From Thiohalobacter sp. (GTDB lineage Bacteria; Pseudomonadota; Gammaproteobacteria; Thiohalobacterales; Thiohalobacteraceae): a DNA stretch of 64,000 nucleotides. A program made the translations under genes and the position numbers. Positions 1 through 7,936 of the stretch are shown piece by piece. Positions within the stretch are counted from its first letter, which is position 1, and every line of letters starts with the position of its first letter. Under the pieces are notes generated by a model. That model had not been told where the DNA came from, did no database searches, and worked only from the letters and a program-made list of their open reading frames with translations. The DNA is taken from contig NZ_JALTON010000039.1 in assembly GCF_027000115.1 (NCBI RefSeq), positions 1 to 64,000 on the forward strand, in the 5' to 3' direction.

Positions 1-250
1 CATCGCCGGCCATCAGGGCATCGAGACTGCGAAACAGGCGCACCAGCAGCGCGGCCAGCTGCCACTCGCTGCTCCCTTCCTTCAATAGATGCCTGCCGGC
101 GGCCATCCGCGACACCGTCGACTCGGAGATCCCCAGAACCCGGGCCAGCTGGGCCTGGGACAGGCCCAGGATGCGCGCCGCGTTGAGGGTGGCGGTAGTC
201 AGAACCCGCGCGCGGTCATCGGCGCCGGCGGTACGGGCGTGCGTGGCCAT
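1..250 (-). CDS. MbcA/ParS/Xre-type antitoxin, N-terminal part (runs off window edge)
   Basis: Only the first 83 residues are inside the window and the gene continues past its left edge. The start is ATG with GGGAGAGG just upstream. Residues from about 27 to 55 read as an Xre-like helix-turn-helix (LGLSQAQLARVLGISES), followed by a segment matching the MbcA/ParS/Xre antitoxin family, in which this helix-turn-helix precedes a C-terminal antitoxin domain. Such proteins usually neutralise and co-repress a RES-domain toxin (MbcT/ParT/Res) encoded directly downstream, which here would lie outside the window. The toxin partner is therefore inference. A stand-alone regulator is the alternative. Confidence 0.7.
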   Translation of the reverse strand, partial: MATHARTAGADDRARVLTTATLNAARILGLSQAQLARVLGISESTVSRMAAGRHLLKEGSSEWQLAALLVRLFRSLDALMAGD

Positions 251-495
251 GTCCCTCTCCCCTGAATCCCGTCACATGAAACCATAGACCGGGAATGTTG
301 CAATGGCAAGCACCGACAGGACCTCTTCGCGGCGCCCGATACAGTCACGGAAGGGCGCCGACAACATGTCTGACATGGCCCGCGGTCGCAGACAGGGGTA
401 TCCGAGAGCACAACCAGGGGCTGGACGGCTCCGCGCACGATCTGGTCACGTCCGGCAGCGGGAGGGGGTTGAAGCCGAGCTTCAACTGATTGATA

Positions 496-1737
496 TCATT
501 TAAGTAAATGCGATACCAGCCCGTCGGCCAGCTTGGGCTCGAACCAGGTCGACTTGGGCGGCATCACCTCGCCGGCGTCGGCCACGGCCATGAGGGCATC
601 CATGGGGGTGGGGAAAAGCGAGAAGGCGACTGCCATCTCGCAGCTGTCGACGCGCTTCTCCAGTTCGCCGAGGCCGCGGATGCCGCCGACGAAGTCGATG
701 CGCTTGTCGCGACGGGGATCGCTGATGCCCAGTACCGGTTCCAGCAGGTTGTCGGCGAGCAGGCTGACGTCCAGGCGCTTGACCGGGTCGTCGGCGGGAA
801 TCCGCGTCGGGTCGATGTCCAGGCGGTACCACTGGCCGCCGAGGTACATGCCGAACTGGCCGGGGTGTTCGGGCCGCACCGGCGCCTCGCTGGGAGTCAC
901 ACGGAAGGCCTCGGACACGCGGGCCAGGAATGCCTCCGGGCTGAGGCCGTTGAGATCGGTGACCACCCGGTTGTAGTCGAGGATCTTCATCTGCTCGTGG
1001 GGGAAGATGACGGAGAGGAAATAGTTGTAGGGCTCCTCGCCGGTGTGCTGCGGATTGGCGGCGGCGCGTGCCTTGGCCACCCGCGAGGCGGAGGCAGAGC
1101 GGTGATGGCCGTCGGCGATGTACAGGGCGGGCATGGCGTCGAAGCGGCGGGTGATGTCGTCGATCAGGGCCGGATCGCTGACCACCCATAGCCGGTGACG
1201 GATGCCGTCGTCGGCCTCGATGTCGACCTCCGGCGGCGCCTCGGTGACCGAGGCCAGCAGGGCGTCCAGTTCCGGGTCGGCACGGTAGGCCAGCAGCACG
1301 GGGCCGGTCTGGGCATCGAGGGCGTCGATCTGACGCACCCGGTCGTCTTCCTTGTCCGGGCGGGTGAATTCGTGCTTGCGGATGCGGTTGCTGTCGTAGT
1401 CCTTGACCGAGGCCGCGGCCACCAGGCCGGTCTGCACATGATCGCCCATCTGCAGCTGGTAGACGTAGTAATGCGGCGTCTCGTCCTGGACCAGGATGCC
1501 TTCCTCGCGCATGCGCGCCAGGTTTTCCGCGGCCTTGGCGTACACGGCCGGATCGTAGGGGTCCGTACCCTCCGGCAGGTCGATCTCCGGCTTGGAAATG
1601 TGCAGGAAGCTCCAGGGCTTGCCGGCAGCCCGCTCGCGCGCCTCGGCGCTGTTGAGGACATCGTAGGGCGGCGCGCAGACATCGGCGGCGCGACCCGCCA
1701 CGGGGCGCAGGCCGGCAAAGGGTCGGACGAGGGGCAT
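496..1737 (-). CDS. DUF1015 family protein
   Basis: This 413-residue soluble protein matches the DUF1015 family along its whole length. Visible family marks are the N-terminal RPFAGLRP and APPYDV segments, the FLHISKPE stretch, and the ADGHHRSASA motif near residue 210. That motif resembles the DGHHR signature of ParB-fold phosphotransferases such as free-serine kinases, so a nucleotide-dependent small-molecule kinase role is possible but unproven. No signal peptide or membrane segment is seen. It is transcribed alone, upstream of nothing in the same direction except the distant antitoxin gene, and htpX lies 75 bases behind it. Function is not established for the family. Confidence 0.85.
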   Translation of the reverse strand: MPLVRPFAGLRPVAGRAADVCAPPYDVLNSAEARERAAGKPWSFLHISKPEIDLPEGTDPYDPAVYAKAAENLARMREEGILVQDETPHYYVYQLQMGDHVQTGLVAAASVKDYDSNRIRKHEFTRPDKEDDRVRQIDALDAQTGPVLLAYRADPELDALLASVTEAPPEVDIEADDGIRHRLWVVSDPALIDDITRRFDAMPALYIADGHHRSASASRVAKARAAANPQHTGEEPYNYFLSVIFPHEQMKILDYNRVVTDLNGLSPEAFLARVSEAFRVTPSEAPVRPEHPGQFGMYLGGQWYRLDIDPTRIPADDPVKRLDVSLLADNLLEPVLGISDPRRDKRIDFVGGIRGLGELEKRVDSCEMAVAFSLFPTPMDALMAVADAGEVMPPKSTWFEPKLADGLVSHLLK

Positions 1738-1812
1738 TGAGGACTCCTGGGATGGGTTGCGTTCGAGGCGGCGTATTCTAGCAGCCCGCGGGAAAGCCGG
1801 GCCAGCCGCTGT

Positions 1813-2700
1813 TCAGGCCGCCTGCGCCAGCCGGGCGATGCGTTCCTCAAGCGGCGGGTGGCTCATGAACAGGCGCTTGATGCCGTGGGCCCAGCCCCCA
1901 CCATTGATGCCGAACGCCGCGAACTGGTCGGGCAACTGCGGCGGCGCATGGGCCTGCTGCAGACGCTCGAGCGCGGCGATCATCTTCCGCCGCCCGGCCA
2001 GCGCCGCACCGCCGGCGTCGGCACGGAATTCGCGCTGGCGGGAGAACCACATCACGATCATGGTCGCGAGCACGCCCAGCACCAGCTCGGCGACGATGGT
2101 GGCGATCCAGAAGCCCGGACCATGGCCGCGCTCGTTGCGAAACACCAGGCGGTCCACCAGGTAGCCAATCACCCGCGAGAAAAAGATGACGAAGGTGTTG
2201 ACCACGCCCTGGATCAGCGCCAGCGTGACCATGTCGCCGTTCGCGACGTGCGACACCTCATGGGCCAGCACCGCTTCGGCCTCGTCACGGCGCATGGTCT
2301 GCAGCAGACCGGTGCTGACCGCCACCAGCGCGCTGCGCGCCGAGGGTCCGGTGGCGAAGGCATTGACGTCGGGGGAGTCGTAGATGGCCACCTCGGGCAT
2401 GGGGATGCCGGCCATCTCGGCCTGGGTGGCAACGGTCTGCAGCAGCCACTGCTCGGTGGCGTTTGCCGGTGTCTCGATGACCCGGGCACCGGTCATGCGC
2501 TTGGCCGACCACTTGGAAATCAGCAGCGAGATCAGCGCGCCACCGAAGCCGAACACGGCGGAAAACACCAGCAGCGCATTGATATCCAGTCCCGCCCCCT
2601 GCGCATCCAGGATGCGTTCCACGCCGAGCAGGCGCAGGGTGACACTCAGCACCAGGATCACGGCCAGGTTGGTGGCCAGAAACAGAAATACGCGTTTCAT
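1813..2700 (-). CDS. htpX: HtpX, inner-membrane zinc metalloprotease
   Basis: HtpX is a heat-shock-linked M48 protease that degrades misfolded inner-membrane proteins together with FtsH. The 295-residue product has the family length. It has two N-terminal membrane segments (about 4-24 and 41-62), the zinc site HEVSH at residues 147-151, hydrophobic stretches near 155-175 and 190-215, the EFRAD segment supplying the third zinc ligand, and the C-terminal SHPPLEERI motif. The active site therefore faces the cytoplasm, as in E. coli HtpX. It stands alone with its own ATG. A second M48 enzyme, the periplasmic BepA, is encoded near the right end of the window. Confidence 0.96.
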   Translation of the reverse strand: MKRVFLFLATNLAVILVLSVTLRLLGVERILDAQGAGLDINALLVFSAVFGFGGALISLLISKWSAKRMTGARVIETPANATEQWLLQTVATQAEMAGIPMPEVAIYDSPDVNAFATGPSARSALVAVSTGLLQTMRRDEAEAVLAHEVSHVANGDMVTLALIQGVVNTFVIFFSRVIGYLVDRLVFRNERGHGPGFWIATIVAELVLGVLATMIVMWFSRQREFRADAGGAALAGRRKMIAALERLQQAHAPPQLPDQFAAFGINGGGWAHGIKRLFMSHPPLEERIARLAQAA

Positions 2701-2856
2701 CGACAGACTCCGGAAAACGGGGCCAATACGGGAGCCGCGATCATGCGGGCGGCGCGGGAAGGTTTCAACCCTTGCGGAAGCAGGGCCGCGCCGCCATCAT
2801 AGGCCGATCTCCGCGGCCACCCGGCCGCCCCGCGCACGGACCCTGGAGGCCGGACC

Positions 2857-4347
2857 TTGCCTCGACCGATCGAGCCTGCCCGCGAGGGCACCCTGTCGCG
2901 ACTCTGGCTGCGCGTCGCCGGACGGCTCCCCATCACCCACAAGCTGTCGCTGGCCATCTCCTTCCTGATGGTGGCCTGCATCGGCATGCTGTCGGTGCTC
3001 ATCGTCCAGAACCAGACCCGCATCCTGCGCACCCAGATCGACCGCCTCGGCACCACGGTCGCTGCCCAGATGGCACGCTCGGTGGCCGAACCCATCCTCG
3101 CCGACGACAAGCTGGCGCTGGGCGTGCTGGTGACCAACCTGGCCGCGGACGAGAATGTGCTGGGCACCGCCGTGCTGGGCGCCGACGGGCAGGTGCTGGC
3201 CACCGCGGGCATCCTCCCCCGGCAGCTCGACAGCATGCCGCTGGAACAGCTCAACCGGCTGGAATGGACGCCCGAGGCCGGCACCCTCAACACCCGCAAC
3301 CTGATCCTCTACAGCCAGCCGGTACGGGTGCGCGACCTGGTCGCCGGCCATGTGCTGGTGGCGCTCAACGGCACCGAGTGGGACGCCGCCGCGCGCAACG
3401 CGCTGGGCTCCATCGCCGGCGTCAGCCTGGTGGTGCTGCTGATCGGCGGCGCGCTGACGGTCTGGATGAGCCGTCGCCTGTCGCGCCCCATCTACGAACT
3501 GATCGATGCCAGCGAGGCGCTGCACGACGGCCGCTACGATGTCCGCTTCCCCGAGCACCGCAACGACGAACTGGGCAACCTGATGGCGCGCTTCAACCGT
3601 TTCGCCGAGGACCTGGCCCGCAAGCACCACGCCGAACGCACGCTCTCGCGCTATCTGTCGCCGCGTCTGGCCGAGACCCTGCTCACCGGCTCGCCGACCG
3701 AACTCGGCGGCCAGCGGGTGGAGGCCAGCGTGCTCTTTGCCGACATCGTCGGCTTCACCGGCATGGCCGAGGGCATGAACCCCGAGGAAGTCGCCGAGCT
3801 ACTCAACCGCTACTTCGCCCACTTCGTGCGCGCCAGCGAGCTGACCCACGGGCTGGTCGACAAGTACATCGGCGACTGCGTGATGCTGGTGTTCGGCGTA
3901 CCCCAGTCCGATCCCGAGCATGCCTTCCATGCCGTAACCTGCGCCCTGGCCATCCAGCGCCTGGTGGCGCGCGAGAATGCCGAGCGCGAGGCACGCGGCC
4001 AGACGCCCGTGCGCTTCCGGCTGGGCCTCAACGCCGGCGAAATGCTGGCGGGCAACATGGGCAGCCAGGAACGCATGGAGTACACGGTGCTCGGCGACTC
4101 GGTGAACCTGGCCTCGCGCCTCTCCGCCGCCGCCGAGGGGGGGCAGATCCTGGTTACCGAGGCCTTCTACCAGCGCCCGGAAATCCGCGACCGGGTGGTG
4201 GCGCGCAAGCACCGCGCCATCCGCCTCAAGGGCATCAGCCGCCCCGTGGATACCTATCTCATCACCGGCCTGACTGCCCCCTATCGCGAGGTCTTCGAAC
4301 ACCAGGTGGACCAGATCTGGTGGCGGGACCTGCGCCGCAGCGCATGA
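2857..4347 (+). CDS. Membrane class III adenylate cyclase with HAMP domain
   Basis: The enzyme makes cAMP from ATP at the inner face of the membrane. The 496 residues comprise a first membrane helix (about 29-51), a periplasmic sensor region of about 130 residues, a second helix (about 185-205), a HAMP linker (206-258) and a class III cyclase domain (about 288-470). Metal-binding Asp296 (FADIVGF) and Asp340 (YIGD) are present. Adenine-selecting Lys336 and Asp414, and transition-state Asn417 and Arg421 (GDSVNLASR), are also present, so it should be active and ATP-specific. The start is TTG, chosen because GGAGG lies seven bases upstream. It overlaps the next gene by four bases (ATGA), indicating an operon with the lipoprotein. 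The sensed signal is unknown. Confidence 0.9.
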   Translation: MPRPIEPAREGTLSRLWLRVAGRLPITHKLSLAISFLMVACIGMLSVLIVQNQTRILRTQIDRLGTTVAAQMARSVAEPILADDKLALGVLVTNLAADENVLGTAVLGADGQVLATAGILPRQLDSMPLEQLNRLEWTPEAGTLNTRNLILYSQPVRVRDLVAGHVLVALNGTEWDAAARNALGSIAGVSLVVLLIGGALTVWMSRRLSRPIYELIDASEALHDGRYDVRFPEHRNDELGNLMARFNRFAEDLARKHHAERTLSRYLSPRLAETLLTGSPTELGGQRVEASVLFADIVGFTGMAEGMNPEEVAELLNRYFAHFVRASELTHGLVDKYIGDCVMLVFGVPQSDPEHAFHAVTCALAIQRLVARENAEREARGQTPVRFRLGLNAGEMLAGNMGSQERMEYTVLGDSVNLASRLSAAAEGGQILVTEAFYQRPEIRDRVVARKHRAIRLKGISRPVDTYLITGLTAPYREVFEHQVDQIWWRDLRRSA

Positions 4348-5336
4348 ACAAACCCGGTCCGCTTCCGGCCCTGCTGCTGGCGGCGCTGCTGGCCGGCTGC
4401 AACACCCTCCCCACCGGCGGCGGGCTGCCGGCCGCTGCCCGCGCGGAACTGGAGCGCGCCGCGGCAGCCCTGGGCGACGCGCCGGACGAGAACGCCCGCG
4501 ACCGCTTCGTCGCCCGCGTGCTGGCCCGGTCCGAACGGCTGGAGCGGGCCGGGCGGCTGGCCGACGCGCTGGCCCTGGTGGATGCGGCAAGGCAGCGGCT
4601 GCCTGATCTGCGCTTCGATGAACGCGCCGATGCCCTCGGGCTGAAGCAGGCGGCGGCCCTCCGCCGCCAGAGCCATGCCGAGCGGCTCAGCGCCATTCGC
4701 ACCCGCCTGCAGCAACGCGCGCTGTTGCAGGCACGTGCCCGCATCGCGCCCCTGGATCTGCGCCGACGGCTGAGCCTGCAGCGACTCGAGGCGCAGTTGG
4801 GGGAGGATCAGGCCTGGCTGGCAACCTGCGCGGGGGGCGGGGATGCAGCCGCGAGGGACTGCAAGGCCCTGCTGGATGACCTGAACCCGGCGCGCGCGCG
4901 AGCCGCGCCGGCCGAGCGGCGGCCGGTGCCGCCTGCCCGGCCCCCGGCGAAACCGGCCGCGGAAGAGGACACGGCCCAGAAGATACGCCGCCTGCACCAG
5001 ACCCTGCAGGCACAGATGAAGCAGGGCGACCTGCGCGCGGCGCGCAACACCGTCGGGCGCCTGATCAACCTGCAGGGGGCCCGGCCCGGGCTGGTAGACC
5101 TGAGAGCGGCCATCGACCGCGCCATCGACGCACGCGTCGGCGAACTCATGGCGCAGGCCGAGGACGCCTACCGGCGTCAGCAGTTCCAGCGCGCGCGGGA
5201 CAACTGGAAGGCGGTACTGGCGCTGGATCCGCGCCACGAAAAGGCGCGGGAGCTGCTGGAACGGGTGGAAACGGTGATTCGCAACCTGGAGTCGCTGGAA
5301 CGCGAGGAACCGCGCGAGCGCGCGACCCCGGAGTGA
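4344..5336 (+). CDS. TPR-like lipoprotein cotranscribed with the cyclase
   Basis: The 330-residue product begins with a lipoprotein signal, and the lipobox LLAGC places the lipidated cysteine at residue 19. Residue 20 is Asn rather than Asp, so outer-membrane sorting is expected. The middle is helical and rich in Ala, Arg and Leu, followed by a Pro/Ala linker near residue 195. A C-terminal region from about 215 carries tetratricopeptide-like helices (AEDAYRRQQFQRARDNW, LDPRHEKA). The start codon overlaps the cyclase stop, so the two are translationally coupled. A scaffold or modulator role for the cyclase is inference from context. No named family is recognised. Confidence 0.8.
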   Translation: MNKPGPLPALLLAALLAGCNTLPTGGGLPAAARAELERAAAALGDAPDENARDRFVARVLARSERLERAGRLADALALVDAARQRLPDLRFDERADALGLKQAAALRRQSHAERLSAIRTRLQQRALLQARARIAPLDLRRRLSLQRLEAQLGEDQAWLATCAGGGDAAARDCKALLDDLNPARARAAPAERRPVPPARPPAKPAAEEDTAQKIRRLHQTLQAQMKQGDLRAARNTVGRLINLQGARPGLVDLRAAIDRAIDARVGELMAQAEDAYRRQQFQRARDNWKAVLALDPRHEKARELLERVETVIRNLESLEREEPRERATPE

Positions 5337-5339
5337 ACA

Positions 5340-5359
5340 ACCGGGTCGCCGGACCCGGT
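5340..5359. terminator. Hairpin between convergent genes
   Basis: An 8-bp perfect stem (ACCGGGTC with GACCCGGT) and a 4-base loop lies between the convergent lipoprotein gene and the small gene after parC, touching the latter's stop codon. It has no clear T-tract, so it may act as a weak terminator or only as an RNA end-stabilising hairpin. Confidence 0.4.
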
Positions 5360-5586
5360 CAGCCCTCGTCGATCTTCTCGAGGACCAGCGAGGGGATGTC
5401 TCCCGGCCGATAGTACTGGAACTGGCCGCGCATCTGCTCGAAGAAGCGGTCCCGCGCTTCCTCGCTGTCGAACCACCGGGTCCATTCCCAGTTGGCGCCC
5501 AGCAGATGCGGCGCGCTCATCGGATCCCCCTGCGGCAGACGCCCGCGTACCCCGTAGCGTTTCATCTCCGTCCCCACATCCAGCAT
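5359..5586 (-). CDS. Small conserved hypothetical protein downstream of parC
   Basis: This 75-residue acidic, aromatic-rich protein contains the segments LLGANWEWTRWFDSEEARD and YYRPGDIPSLVLEKI. Its ATG directly follows the parC stop (TGA then ATG), with GGAG six bases before it, so it is translationally coupled to parC. Two internal ATGs (residues 8 and 23) are alternative starts. The composition looks like a genuine folded protein rather than a high-GC shadow. Similar small proteins after parC in related bacteria are recalled but could not be checked. There is no membrane segment or signal peptide, and no function can be assigned. Confidence 0.65.
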   Translation of the reverse strand: MLDVGTEMKRYGVRGRLPQGDPMSAPHLLGANWEWTRWFDSEEARDRFFEQMRGQFQYYRPGDIPSLVLEKIDEG

Positions 5587-7842
5587 TCAGGTCTCCACGC
5601 GCATGGCGGCAACCTTCTGAAAACCACGCGGAAGCTTCTTGCCCCTGCGTCCCCGTTCGGCCTGGTAGCCGGCCAGTTCGCCGCGCCTGAGCTTCAGATG
5701 GCGCTTGCCCGCCTGGATCACCAGGGTTCCCTGCTCCGGGACCACCGCCATGCCCCGGACGAACTCTTCGCGGGCCGCTAACTTCTTGGACGGGATTGAC
5801 TGGATCTTATTCCCTTTGCCGCGCGCCATCTCCGGCAGCTCACTGACCGGAAAGGCCAGCGCCTGGCCCTCGGTGTTGACCGACACCAGCCAGTCGCTGG
5901 CCGGGTCGGTCACCGGTTGTGGCGGCAGCACCTGCGCACCCGTCGGCACCTTGAGCACCAGCTTGCCGTTGCGGTTGCGGGCCATCAGGTCGCCCAGCCG
6001 CGCCACGAAGCCATAGCCGGCGTCGGTTGCCAGCAGCACGCGCTGGTCCTCGCCGCCCATCAGCAGGCCCACGAAAGCGGCGCCGTCGGGCGGGTTCAGA
6101 CGGCCGGTGAGGGGCTCGCCATGGCCGCGCGCCGAGGGCAATGAATGCGCCGGCAGGGCGTAGGCGCGGCCGGTGGAGTCGAGGAAGACCACCGTCTGGT
6201 TGCTGCGTCCCCGGGCGTGGGCCAGGTAGCGGTCCCCGGACTTGTAGGAGAGGGTTTCCGGATCCACCTCGTGACCCTTGGCCGCACGCACCCAGCCCTT
6301 CTCCGACAGCACGATGGTCACCGGCTCGCTGGGCACCAGCGCCGTCTCGTCGAAGGCCTCGGCTGCCGCCCGCGCGACCAGCGGCGAGCGGCGGTCGTCG
6401 CCGAACTTCTCGGCATCGGCGGCGATCTCCTTGCGGATCAGCGTCTTCAGGCGCCGCTTCGAGCCCAGGGTGCGCTCCAGTTCCTCGCGCTCCCGGGCCA
6501 GTTCCTGCTGCTCGTCGCGGATCTTCATCTCCTCCAGCCGCGCGAGCTGGCGCAGGCGGGTGTCGAGGATGTAGTCGGCCTGGGCCTCGGAGAGCGAGAA
6601 GCGACGGATGAGGACCGGGCGCGGCTCGTCCTCGGTACGGATGATGCGGATCACCTCGTCGAGATTCAGGAAGGCGATCAGCAGGCCGTCGAGCAGATGC
6701 AGCCGGCGCACCACCTTGTCCAGCCGGAACTGCAACCGACGGCGCACGGTCTCGGTGCGGAACTGCAACCACTCCTCGAGGATGCGCCTCAGATCCTTGA
6801 CCTGGGGTCGGCCGTCGATGCCGATCATGTTGAGGTTGATGCGGTAGCTGCGCTCCAGGTCAGTGGTGGCGAACAGGTGCGACATCAGCGCATCCATGTC
6901 CACCCGACTGGAGCGCGGCACTATGACCAGGCGGGTCGGGTTCTCGTGGTCGGACTCGTCGCGCAGGTCCTCGACCATGGGCAGCTTCTTCGCCTGCATC
7001 TGCTGGGCGATCTGTTCCAGCACCCGCGCACCGGCCACCTGGTAGGGCAGTGCGGTGATGATGATCTCGCCCTGCTCGACCTCGTAGCGCGCGCGCATGC
7101 GCACCGAGCCGTTGCCGGTCTCGTAGGCCTTGATGATCTCCTCCCGCGGCGTGACGATCTCGGCCTCGGTGGGGAAGTCCGGGCCCTGGATGTGCGCGCA
7201 CAGGGCGCGCACGTCGGCCTTCGGATCCTCGATGAGATGAATGGCCGCCGCCGCCACCTCGCGCAGGTTGTGGGGCGGAATGTCGGTCGCCATGCCGACG
7301 GCAATGCCGGTGGCCCCATTGAGCAGCACGTTGGGCAGGCGTGCCGGCAGCAGCTTCGGCTCTTCCAGAGTACCGTCGAAATTGGGCGCCCAGTCCACCG
7401 TGCCCTGCCCCAGCTCGGACAACAGCAGCTCGGCATAGGGTGCCAGCCGCGCCTCGGTATAGCGCATGGCGGCAAAGGACTTGGGATCGTCGGGCGAGCC
7501 CCAGTTGCCCTGACCGTCGACCAGCGGATAGCGGTAGGAAAAGGGCTGGGCCATGAGCACCATGGCCTCGTAGCAGGCGCTGTCGCCGTGCGGATGGAAC
7601 TTGCCGAGCACGTCGCCGACGGTGCGCGCCGATTTCTTGAACTTGGCCGTCGCCGACAGCCCCAGTTCGGACATGGCATAGACGATGCGGCGCTGTACCG
7701 GCTTGAGGCCGTCCCCGACGTGCGGCAGGGCGCGGTCGAGGATGACGTACATGGCGTAGTCGAGATAGGCCTTTTCGGTGAAACGCCCGAGCGGCAGGCG
7801 CTCGACGCCCTCGAAGTCGATTTCCGGGTTACGGGTGGTCAT
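5587..7842 (-). CDS. parC: DNA topoisomerase IV subunit A
   Basis: ParC forms the A2B2 decatenase with ParE, cutting and rejoining DNA to separate daughter chromosomes. The 751 residues are typical. The N-terminal breakage-reunion domain holds the catalytic Tyr128 in RYTEARL. The quinolone-determining region reads [12 protein letters not shown], with Ser88 and Glu92 both in the sensitive form. A long coiled tower region follows (about 360-480), and the C-terminal beta-propeller-like domain ends the protein. It is ParC rather than GyrA because it pairs with the nearby ParE and lacks the GyrA box. A PilZ gene separates it from parE. Confidence 0.96.
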   Translation of the reverse strand: MTTRNPEIDFEGVERLPLGRFTEKAYLDYAMYVILDRALPHVGDGLKPVQRRIVYAMSELGLSATAKFKKSARTVGDVLGKFHPHGDSACYEAMVLMAQPFSYRYPLVDGQGNWGSPDDPKSFAAMRYTEARLAPYAELLLSELGQGTVDWAPNFDGTLEEPKLLPARLPNVLLNGATGIAVGMATDIPPHNLREVAAAAIHLIEDPKADVRALCAHIQGPDFPTEAEIVTPREEIIKAYETGNGSVRMRARYEVEQGEIIITALPYQVAGARVLEQIAQQMQAKKLPMVEDLRDESDHENPTRLVIVPRSSRVDMDALMSHLFATTDLERSYRINLNMIGIDGRPQVKDLRRILEEWLQFRTETVRRRLQFRLDKVVRRLHLLDGLLIAFLNLDEVIRIIRTEDEPRPVLIRRFSLSEAQADYILDTRLRQLARLEEMKIRDEQQELAREREELERTLGSKRRLKTLIRKEIAADAEKFGDDRRSPLVARAAAEAFDETALVPSEPVTIVLSEKGWVRAAKGHEVDPETLSYKSGDRYLAHARGRSNQTVVFLDSTGRAYALPAHSLPSARGHGEPLTGRLNPPDGAAFVGLLMGGEDQRVLLATDAGYGFVARLGDLMARNRNGKLVLKVPTGAQVLPPQPVTDPASDWLVSVNTEGQALAFPVSELPEMARGKGNKIQSIPSKKLAAREEFVRGMAVVPEQGTLVIQAGKRHLKLRRGELAGYQAERGRRGKKLPRGFQKVAAMRVET

Positions 7843-7936
7843 GGGACGGCGGAAGCTCCACGCAATCGGTTACGGATGGCCGAATGGCCGCCGCACATGA
7901 TACACGATCGTGAAGCCGCCCCGGCCGGGGCGCGGG

